Of a stretch of 5,075 nt of DNA, positions 1-4,758 are shown piece after piece. This DNA is from Acidobacteriota bacterium (GTDB taxonomy: Bacteria; Acidobacteriota; Blastocatellia; Pyrinomonadales; Pyrinomonadaceae). Made by a program: the position numbers and the translations under genes. The notes under the pieces are model-generated. The model was not told the origin of the DNA, ran no database searches, and saw only the letters and a program-made list of their open reading frames with translations. The stretch is taken from the NCBI GenBank assembly GCA_003222935.1, contig QHXL01000198.1, forward strand, positions 16,874 through 21,948, given 5' to 3'. The stretch's first letter is position 1. Each line of letters opens with the position of its first letter.

Positions 1-1
1 T

Positions 2-862
2 TCACCGACGCCAATCTTGGAAGGTGACCATGTCTACGTGCATTTTGGCGCGTTCGGAACTGCCTGTATCACGCAGAATGGCGAGATTGTTTGGAAGACT
101 CGACTCGAATACGACAACGGTCAGCATGGCACCGGTGGCTCGCCTGTCTTGTATGGAGATCTGTTGATACTGAGTTGCGACGGAAATGATGTTCAGTTTG
201 TGGTTGCGCTCGACAAGCTGACGGGCAAAGTTAAATGGAAGAAATCGCGTGAAGGGTATCAAGCGTACACGACTCCGCTAATCGTTAAGCAGCCGACCGG
301 GGACCAAATCATTAGCCCGGGCGCGTTTCGCTCTATCGCTTATGACCCACAAAACGGCAAGGAGCTTTGGCAAGTTACATATGGAGAGGGGTTCTCCAAT
401 GTTCCGAGACCCGTCTATGGCGATGGCTTAGTCTTCATCTGCACGGGTTTCCAGCAGCCGAGTCTTATCGCAGTTCGACTGGATGGCAAAGGCGACGTCA
501 CAAAATCGAAAGTTGCCTGGAAGCTCGATCGCGGGGTGCCTCTAACTCCTTCGCCATTGCTGGTCGGCAACGAGCTGTACCTGGTAACTGACAACGGTAT
601 TGCTACTTGTGTCGACGCAAAAACAGGTAAGGAACTCTGGCGGGTCCGACTTGGTGGCAACCACTCAGCTTCACCGATTTTTGCCGACGGTCGGATCTAC
701 TTCCTTAGTGAAGAAGGTGAGTCGGTAGTGTTGGCACCGGGAACTCAACTCAAACACCTCGCAACAAATCAATTGGATGGCCGGACTCTCGCCTCAATGG
801 CGGTTGCGGGAGGTTCGATCTTCATTCGCAGCGAATCGCACCTCTATCGAATCGGCAAGTGA
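2..862 (+). CDS. PQQ-like beta-propeller repeat protein, 5'-truncated by the window edge
   Basis: The reading frame is open from base 2 to the TGA at 860-862 (286 codons seen). The TTG at 17 is probably internal, because the residues before it (SPTPIL) already match the family pattern 'SPTP-hydrophobic-G-D-V-Y-V-H-F-G'. At least three blade motifs of the PQQ/BamB type, D-x-x-(T/N)-G-K-x-x-W, occur at about 209-238, 341-370 and 608-640, with a weaker N-G-E-I-V-W at 77-94. Blades alternate with S-P-hydrophobic and G-x-x-Y/F strands, as expected of an eight-bladed propeller. The chain ends in L-Y-R-I-G-K, a typical natural C-terminus. Such proteins are common in Acidobacteriota, Planctomycetota and Verrucomicrobiota and are usually secreted. 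Most are not PQQ dehydrogenases, and I see no catalytic or haem-binding motif here. The ligand or partner is unknown. Family call is strong, function weak. Confidence 0.88.
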   Translation, partial: SPTPILEGDHVYVHFGAFGTACITQNGEIVWKTRLEYDNGQHGTGGSPVLYGDLLILSCDGNDVQFVVALDKLTGKVKWKKSREGYQAYTTPLIVKQPTGDQIISPGAFRSIAYDPQNGKELWQVTYGEGFSNVPRPVYGDGLVFICTGFQQPSLIAVRLDGKGDVTKSKVAWKLDRGVPLTPSPLLVGNELYLVTDNGIATCVDAKTGKELWRVRLGGNHSASPIFADGRIYFLSEEGESVVLAPGTQLKHLATNQLDGRTLASMAVAGGSIFIRSESHLYRIGK

Positions 863-878
863 GCAAATGTGCCTTGAC

Positions 879-884
879 TATAAT
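879..884 (+). promoter_or_regulatory. Candidate -10 element (TATAAT) ahead of the L,D-transpeptidase gene
   Basis: A perfect TATAAT lies in the 53-base gap between the propeller gene and the transpeptidase gene, about 31 bases before the ATG. A start near 891 would give a leader of about 25 bases. A -35 box at the usual 17-base spacing would be CAAGTG (856-861), a poor match. The TTGAC at 874-878 directly abuts the TATAAT and is too close to serve as its -35. So the transpeptidase may have its own promoter, but this rests on one hexamer. Confidence 0.35.
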
Positions 885-915
885 TTCCGTCACGGCTTAT
901 TGGTTCGAGTGAAGA

Positions 916-1647
916 ATGGTTTCCCGAAGCCTTACAGTTAAAGCACTCGCCGTTTGCCTGTTGCTGATCTCCGTCTTTTCAACCGTCAACTCACAAGAAC
1001 AACGTTTAGCTCGAATACAAATTAAAGAAGCTGAACGACTTCTTTCTCAAATAGGCTACTGGACTGGTCGAGTCGATGGAGTATTTGATGCTGAGACCAG
1101 GTCAGCTCTCATCACCTTTCAGAAATGGGAAGGCCGGCCCACCAGCGGATTGCTGTCTCTCGCCGAGCTTGAGGCGATTCGAATCGCGGTTATGCCTAAA
1201 CCACGCGATCCTGGTTATGAGCACGTCGAGATCGATTTAGATCGGCAAGTGCTTTTACTCATTAACAAGCAAGATGAAGTGCGCGTCTTTCCGGTCTCAA
1301 CAGGCAGCGGTGAAGAATTCATCGACGATGGTCAAACAAGCGTAGCGTACACCCCGCGCGGGCGGTTCATTGTTTACGACAAGATCGCTGGTTGGGAAAC
1401 CGGTCCGATCGGACGGATGTATTATCCAAACTACATCAGTGGCGGTGTGGCGATTCATGGAAGTCGCAAAGTGCCTGTGCAACCGGAAAGTCACGGTTGT
1501 ATTCGTATACCTCTTTTCGCCGCCCGCGAAGTAAGCAAACTATTACCTCTCGGCACGATCGTACTGGTCTACGACAAGGTTTCGTTTGTCTCGGCTCGCG
1601 CGTGGGCCGAAAATCCGAAACTCAAGCAATCCGCAAGTATTGAATAA
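916..1647 (+). CDS. Exported L,D-transpeptidase (YkuD domain) with N-terminal peptidoglycan-binding domain
   Basis: The 243-residue protein has a signal peptide: a short basic N-terminus, a hydrophobic core at about residues 10-22, and likely cleavage after V-N-S (residue 26). Residues about 33-88 match PG_binding_1 (G-Y-W-T-G-R-V-D-G-x-F, then T61 and F68-Q69, ending near G78). Residues about 102-219 form the YkuD catalytic domain. Its signature is intact: H181-G182, then S192-H193-G194-C195-I196-R197, with C195 the expected nucleophile. Such enzymes form 3-3 cross-links in peptidoglycan or attach proteins to it, acting outside the inner membrane. The ATG at 916 was chosen because it gives the signal peptide; the ribosome site is weak (GTGAAGA directly before it). 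The stop TAA is at 1645-1647. The gene follows the propeller gene by 53 bases and may have its own promoter. Which cross-link or substrate it uses cannot be told from sequence. Confidence 0.94.
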   Translation: MVSRSLTVKALAVCLLLISVFSTVNSQEQRLARIQIKEAERLLSQIGYWTGRVDGVFDAETRSALITFQKWEGRPTSGLLSLAELEAIRIAVMPKPRDPGYEHVEIDLDRQVLLLINKQDEVRVFPVSTGSGEEFIDDGQTSVAYTPRGRFIVYDKIAGWETGPIGRMYYPNYISGGVAIHGSRKVPVQPESHGCIRIPLFAAREVSKLLPLGTIVLVYDKVSFVSARAWAENPKLKQSASIE

Positions 1648-1747
1648 TCCGTACTCCAGAGCGCCGCTTCATGAATCAGCAGTATTGATGATTCTCGGTG
1701 TCGTTGGGCTCATCATGCTCGCCGAACGCCACGCTGTGGAACGCTAA
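1640..1747 (+). CDS. Possible small single-pass membrane peptide (35 aa), doubtful
   Basis: This short frame starts at TTG 1640, overlapping the end of the transpeptidase gene, and runs to TAA at 1745-1747. It encodes N-N-P-Y-S-R-A-P-L-H-E-S-A-V-L, then a hydrophobic stretch M-I-L-G-V-V-G-L-I-M-L-A, and finishes E-R-H-A-V-E-R. An alternative ATG at 1688 would give only 19 residues. In favour: the hydrophobic block with flanking charges, and codons ending mostly in C or G like those of real genes. Against: no clear ribosome site for either start, and the length is within chance expectation. It could also be the decayed tail of a lost membrane protein gene. The rest of the gap (1748-1825) holds no further gene that I can see. 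Confidence 0.25.
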   Translation: MNNPYSRAPLHESAVLMILGVVGLIMLAERHAVER

Positions 1748-1813
1748 GCAATTCGGTTTAGATTTCATGTACGAACGGTTGAGTTGGTACTAAAATGGGC
1801 GCATCAATTGCCC

Positions 1814-1818
1814 GGAGG
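1814..1818 (+). promoter_or_regulatory. Strong ribosome binding site (GGAGG) that fixes the start at 1826
   Basis: GGAGG sits 7 bases before the ATG at 1826. It lies inside the longer open frame that begins at TTG 1784, so it argues that translation starts at 1826 and not 1784. It is the best Shine-Dalgarno match in the window. Confidence 0.8.
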
Positions 1819-1825
1819 TTTGAGC

Positions 1826-2296
1826 ATGAACAAATACGCAGTTCGAGCAGTCGTCGCACTGTTAACATTTCTGATTGGTGTGAGCATGTATACGGCTATG
1901 TTTTCACGACACCGGAAAGGTACGACTGTGATCATGCCTCTGGCAAACTCAAGAAACTGCTACGGCCTCGTTTCTGTAGAATCGCATTCTCAAGGTCCCG
2001 TTCGACTCGCAGTCGACCAGGCAGCTTGTACTCATCTATCGACTACTGTCAGGTTTACACTAGAAAACATAAGCGACAAGCCTATTGTTAAATATGAAGT
2101 GCGAGGTCTACGCACGCAGGGTCCTACTATCAGTAACAATGTTAATTTGACTTCGGAGTTTGACAACGCAATGGAACCTCACGAAATTAGAACTGAAGTG
2201 ATCGAAGAGCGCAGCGATTCTGCAGGTCAGTTAACGGGTTTCCAGGTCGTTCTTTGGTCAGTCACCTTTGCTGATGGAACGACTTGGAGTCGGTAA
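1826..2296 (+). CDS. Membrane-anchored protein of unknown function with a C-terminal beta-domain
   Basis: I do not recognise a named family. The 156-residue protein starts at the ATG after GGAGG. It has a basic N-terminus and one hydrophobic segment (about residues 5-26), followed by R-H-R-K. This would be a signal anchor or uncleaved signal. The remaining ~125 residues look beta-rich and probably lie outside the cytoplasmic membrane. Features include F-T-L-E-N-I-S-D-K-P-I (77-87), with K-Y-E-V-R-G (89-94), and a closing V-T-F-A-D-G-T-T-W (146-154). This arrangement, an N-x-S strand and a late F-x-D-G-T-x-W, resembles an Ig-like or FxLyD-type extracytoplasmic beta-sandwich, seen in many uncharacterised acidobacterial proteins by my recollection. 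Two cysteines (C45, C68) could pair if exported. It stands apart from its neighbours (about 180 bases from the transpeptidase stop, 39 bases to the next gene). Real gene likely; role unknown. Confidence 0.8.
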   Translation: MNKYAVRAVVALLTFLIGVSMYTAMFSRHRKGTTVIMPLANSRNCYGLVSVESHSQGPVRLAVDQAACTHLSTTVRFTLENISDKPIVKYEVRGLRTQGPTISNNVNLTSEFDNAMEPHEIRTEVIEERSDSAGQLTGFQVVLWSVTFADGTTWSR

Positions 2297-2335
2297 TTAG
2301 CGAACCCAATCCCACTCAAAACTTCATCCATTACC

Positions 2336-2674
2336 ATGCCATTCTTGTTTTCGTACGGCACTCTGCGACAAGAGAAAGTTCAACTAACTATGTTCGGCAG
2401 GTTGCTAAGCGGCCATGCGGACGAGTTGGTTGGATTTGAAGAGTCGTTATTTGAGGTCGAGGATCCCGAATTTGTGCGAGAGAGCGGCAAGAGCCTGCAC
2501 GCAATTGTCAGATTTAACGGTCAGCCAGATAGCCGTGTAGGAGGAATGGTGTTTGACGTTACTGAGGACGAACTCTTGCTGGCTGACGGCTACGAGCCCG
2601 CAGGTTACCAACGCATCTCAGCAACTCTTGCATCAGGAAAGAAAGCCTGGGTTTATGCTGCTGCACGTGAATGA
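2336..2674 (+). CDS. AIG2/gamma-glutamylcyclotransferase-like family protein
   Basis: The protein has 112 residues, a usual size for compact bacterial members. The N-terminal strand ends in the glycine-loop signature F-S-Y-G-T-L-R (residues 5-11). The C-terminal half has G-G-M-V-F-D-V (69-75) and then D84-G-Y-E87-P-x-x-Y91-x-R93. This is the counterpart of the family's L-D-x-x-E-G-x-x-Y-x-R, and E87 is the expected general acid/base. Family members cyclise gamma-glutamyl compounds to release 5-oxoproline, for example from glutathione degradation products or gamma-glutamylamines. The real substrate here is unknown. It is probably cytoplasmic, with no signal or membrane segment. No good ribosome site precedes the ATG at 2336, and I see no clear promoter in the 39-base gap. 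It is the first gene of the packed run, and its stop TGA overlaps the next start as ATGA (2671-2674). Confidence 0.87.
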   Translation: MPFLFSYGTLRQEKVQLTMFGRLLSGHADELVGFEESLFEVEDPEFVRESGKSLHAIVRFNGQPDSRVGGMVFDVTEDELLLADGYEPAGYQRISATLASGKKAWVYAAARE

Positions 2675-3405
2675 TGCTGCGAAATAAAAAGAAGCTTCTT
2701 CTCGTAGTGGCGAGTCTCGTCGCTTTGAGTTGCGTGTTGACACTCTGGCAGGTCAGCCGCTCACGCACCTTTCAATTCTTCGGTGAACTCATTCCCCGGG
2801 TTAACACGTCACAGAAAGTAGTGGCATTGACTTTCGATGATGGTCCAGTTCCGGGGCCAACATCGAAAATCCTGGCGATTCTCGAACTGGAACATGTTCG
2901 TGCGACGTTCTTTGTAACCGGCGCCGAGCTGCAGGCCCACATGCCCGAGGGGAAGCGAATCGTCGAGGCCGGTCATGAATTGGGCAACCACTCATTCTCG
3001 CACCAGCGAATGTTACTTGTGACTCCTTCATTCGTCAGACAGGAAATTGAGTCGACTGATAGCTTGATTAGAGAAACCGGTTATCAAGGTCCAATAACTT
3101 TTCGACCACCGTATGGCAAGAAACTATTCGCGCTGCCGTACTACTTATGGAAGACCGGTCGAAAAAGCGTCACCTGGGATGTAGAACCGGATTCGTTTCC
3201 TGACATTGCATCAGACGCCAATAAGATCTCTGACTTTGTGCTTTCGAAAACACAGCCGGGTTCAATCATCATTCTCCATGTGATGTACCAGAGTAGAGTT
3301 GAGTCGATGAAGGCTGTGAAGAAGATCATAGAAGGTTTGAAGGCCAAAGGTTATAGTTTTAAAACCGTGTCCGAACTCATAATGTTAACAGGAGAAAACC
3401 AATGA
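2671..3405 (+). CDS. Membrane-anchored polysaccharide deacetylase (CE4, NodB domain)
   Basis: The 244-residue protein begins with a lysine-rich N-terminus and a hydrophobic anchor at about residues 9-26, so the catalytic domain should face the periplasm or outside. All five NodB motifs can be seen. Motif 1 is T54-F-D-D-G-P59, with D56 the likely base and D57 a metal ligand. Motif 2 is H107-S-F-S-H111, supplying two metal-binding histidines. Motif 3 is R145-P-P-Y-G149. Motif 4 is W169-D-V-E-P-D174, and motif 5 is I201-L-H203. An intact set suggests an active metal-dependent N- or O-deacetylase acting on peptidoglycan, chitin-like or exopolysaccharide N-acetyl sugars; the substrate is not deducible. 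The start overlaps the previous gene by ATGA, and a second ATG follows directly at 2674, so the true first residue could be either. The stop overlaps the next gene in the same way (3402-3405). Confidence 0.94.
   Translation: MMLRNKKKLLLVVASLVALSCVLTLWQVSRSRTFQFFGELIPRVNTSQKVVALTFDDGPVPGPTSKILAILELEHVRATFFVTGAELQAHMPEGKRIVEAGHELGNHSFSHQRMLLVTPSFVRQEIESTDSLIRETGYQGPITFRPPYGKKLFALPYYLWKTGRKSVTWDVEPDSFPDIASDANKISDFVLSKTQPGSIIILHVMYQSRVESMKAVKKIIEGLKAKGYSFKTVSELIMLTGENQ
3391..3394 (+). promoter_or_regulatory. Ribosome binding site (GGAG) for the NTF2-like gene
   Basis: GGAG, in the context ACAGGAGAAA, lies 7 bases before the ATG at 3402 and inside the last codons of the deacetylase gene. It supports starting the NTF2-like gene at the ATGA overlap, with coupled but also independent initiation. 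Confidence 0.7.
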
Positions 3406-3776
3406 GCAGTGTGGTCCAGGTAACTGAAGAAGAAGCGATTGCTAAAACAATTCAAATCTACGTCGATGGAGGTATCTCGGGTAAAGGCGACGACATGAAA
3501 CCCGCATTTCACCATAATGCGACGATTTCCGGCTATATCGGTCCAGAGTTGCTGAGCGGTCCCATCCAGCAGCTCTACGACTGGAACGATGGGAATGGAC
3601 CTGCTACAGGTTTGCAATCACGAATTGCGAGTATCGATGTTTGTGAAACGATCGCGACCGCCAGACTTGAACTCGATAATTGGACCGGGCACAAGTTCAC
3701 CGACATGTTCACGCTCCTGAAGATCGACGGCCAGTGGAAAATTACGAGTAAAGTCTTTTACCTTCACGCCGAGTAA
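3402..3776 (+). CDS. NTF2-like (SnoaL / putative lumazine-binding type) protein
   Basis: A 124-residue, probably cytoplasmic protein built like the NTF2-like cone fold. An N-terminal helix (E9-E-E-A-I-A-K-T-I-Q-I-Y20) is followed by G-x-x-x-G-D (25-30), and then by M32-K-P-A-F-H-H-N-A-T-I-S, the usual 'm...f.pda.i.g' strand. After a helix (P54-I-Q-Q-L-Y59), C-terminal strands follow: R74-I-A-S-I-D-V, A86-R-L-E-L-D-N-W and F99-T-D-M-F-T-L-L-K-I-D-G-Q-W-K-I. The late D-G-x-W-K-I is characteristic of the DUF4440/lumazine_bd_2/SnoaL group. Members range from small-molecule isomerases and cyclases to non-enzymatic binding proteins, so no reaction can be assigned. The start overlaps the deacetylase stop by 4 bases, with GGAG 7 bases upstream; the next gene begins 11 bases after its TAA. 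Confidence 0.85.
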   Translation: MSSVVQVTEEEAIAKTIQIYVDGGISGKGDDMKPAFHHNATISGYIGPELLSGPIQQLYDWNDGNGPATGLQSRIASIDVCETIATARLELDNWTGHKFTDMFTLLKIDGQWKITSKVFYLHAE

Positions 3777-3787
3777 GAGAAGAGATA

Positions 3788-4273
3788 TTGCCGTTAATCT
3801 CCATCCAACAAGAACGACCTGATTCTGACGCCGCGATTCAACTAATCTCGGAACTGGATCATTACCTCAACGAGCTTCCGTACACGCCAGAAAGCCGGCA
3901 CGCTTTCAGTGTTGAACGACTTCTTCGTGAAAATGTCGTTTTCTTTGTCATGAGGTACGACGGAGAACCCGTAGCGTGCGGCGGCATTAAATTGTTTGCT
4001 GACTACGCTGAGGTGAAACGCATGTATGTGCGTCCCGCTTATCGTGGCCGTGGGCTTGGAAAGGGAATCCTCAACCACCTGGGTGAACATGCACTTGAGA
4101 ATCAACTCGCATTACTACGACTGGAGACCGGCATCTATCAGACCGAGGCAATAAAAGTTTATGAGGCGTACGGCTTCAAGCGTCGCCCGCCCTTCGGTGA
4201 GTACGAAGAAAACCCATTGAGCCTCTACTTTGAGAAGTCGATTGCCGGTAAAATTAAAACAGGAACGCTTTGA
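3788..4273 (+). CDS. GNAT-family N-acetyltransferase, likely TTG start
   Basis: The 161-residue protein carries the GNAT core. Strand and motif A read A74-E-V-K-R-M-Y-V-R-P83, followed by the acetyl-CoA pyrophosphate loop R86-G-R-G-L-G91. Downstream are L110-R-L-E-T-G115 and A121-I-K-V-Y-E-A-Y-G-F130. The end P134-P-F-G-E-Y139 with L144-S-L-Y-F-E-K150 matches a common single-domain GNAT subgroup whose N-terminus also has the E35-S-R-H motif seen here. It transfers an acetyl group from acetyl-CoA to an amine; the acceptor is unknown. No ATG lies near the start. TTG 3788 is best, because it includes the whole first strand and follows a purine-rich AGAGAAGAGA (3776-3785). The family's usual length (about 150-165) fits. 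Only one base separates its TGA from the OsmC start, so the two are probably translated together. Confidence 0.92.
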   Translation: MPLISIQQERPDSDAAIQLISELDHYLNELPYTPESRHAFSVERLLRENVVFFVMRYDGEPVACGGIKLFADYAEVKRMYVRPAYRGRGLGKGILNHLGEHALENQLALLRLETGIYQTEAIKVYEAYGFKRRPPFGEYEENPLSLYFEKSIAGKIKTGTL

Positions 4274-4274
4274 T

Positions 4275-4733
4275 ATGTCTGAATATAAAGTCACTGTTAA
4301 GTGGGAGCGCAACGATCAAACTTTCGTTGATAACAAATACAGCAGGGGACACACTCTTGTATTTGACGGCCTGACCGTGCCTGGTTCGTCGTCTCCACAT
4401 GTTGTGCCGGGGTACTCCGATCCAAACGCTCTCGATCCAGAGGAGGCTTTTGTCGCCTCACTCTCGAGTTGTCACATGCTTTTTTTCCTGTCACTAGCGG
4501 CAAAGCAAGGCTTTCGAGTTGATAGTTATTCAGACGAAGCAGTCGCAGTCTTGTCGAGGAACGAGGAGAATCGTTTCGCCATAACGAAAGTGACTCTTCG
4601 GCCACATGTGATCTTTTCAGGTGACCGTCTACCCTCAGCTTCCGAGATTGAAGCAATCCATCACGAATCACACGAAGAATGTTTTATTGCGAACTCGGTG
4701 AAAACGGACGTTCGCTGTGAACCCGTCTTATAA
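4275..4733 (+). CDS. OsmC family peroxiredoxin-like protein
   Basis: The 152-residue protein matches the OsmC/Ohr superfamily along its length. It has an N-terminal strand V6-x-V-K-W10, then S39-S-P-H-V-V-P45 and the active-site helix D54-P-E-E-A-F-V-A-S-L-S-S-C66-H-M. A second conserved cysteine lies in H133-E-E-C136-F-I-A-N-S-V. C66 and C136 are the expected redox pair that reduces organic hydroperoxides through a thiol cycle. I call the family and not the osmC or ohr gene, since this long D-P-E-E-A-F-V-A-S-L type is a separate subgroup by my recollection. The ATG at 4275 is preferred over the upstream in-frame ATG at 4230, which lies inside the GNAT gene. AGGA (4261-4264) is 10 bases upstream, and M-S-E-Y-K is the usual beginning. 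A role in peroxide defence is inferred from family membership. Confidence 0.94.
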   Translation: MSEYKVTVKWERNDQTFVDNKYSRGHTLVFDGLTVPGSSSPHVVPGYSDPNALDPEEAFVASLSSCHMLFFLSLAAKQGFRVDSYSDEAVAVLSRNEENRFAITKVTLRPHVIFSGDRLPSASEIEAIHHESHEECFIANSVKTDVRCEPVL

Positions 4734-4742
4734 CCCTGCTTC

Positions 4743-4748
4743 AAGGAG
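4743..4748 (+). promoter_or_regulatory. Ribosome binding site (AAGGAG) for the ACT-domain gene
   Basis: AAGGAG lies in the 25-base gap after the OsmC stop, 10 bases before the ATG at 4759. It is a near-perfect Shine-Dalgarno match and supports a real gene starting there. Confidence 0.75.
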
Positions 4749-4758
4749 ATTAGAACCC

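Noticed and set aside
1729..1739. Small hairpin CCAC-GCT-GTGG after the transpeptidase gene, considered as a terminator
   Set aside because: The stem is only 4 pairs, no T-run follows, and the flanks form a direct (GAACGC) and not an inverted repeat.
1791..1796. TAAAAT as a -10 box for the membrane-anchored protein gene
   Set aside because: No acceptable -35 lies at 16-18 bases; the nearby TTGAGT is only 6 bases away. The remaining leader would still be possible, but support is too weak to list.
1784..1825. Upstream TTG start extending the membrane-anchored protein by 14 residues
   Set aside because: The GGAGG site 7 bases before ATG 1826 and the normal basic-plus-hydrophobic N-terminus favour the shorter form.
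3351..3617. 88-residue - strand frame across the deacetylase/NTF2-like junction
   Set aside because: It is antisense to two genes with intact family motifs, and has no motif of its own.
4230..4274. Upstream ATG start extending the OsmC protein by 15 residues
   Set aside because: It would overlap the GNAT gene by 44 bases. The family's usual N-terminus starts at ATG 4275, with AGGA upstream.
4297..4671. 124-residue open frame on the - strand
   Set aside because: It lies wholly inside the well-supported OsmC gene, is rich in R and S as antisense frames tend to be, and shows no recognisable motif.
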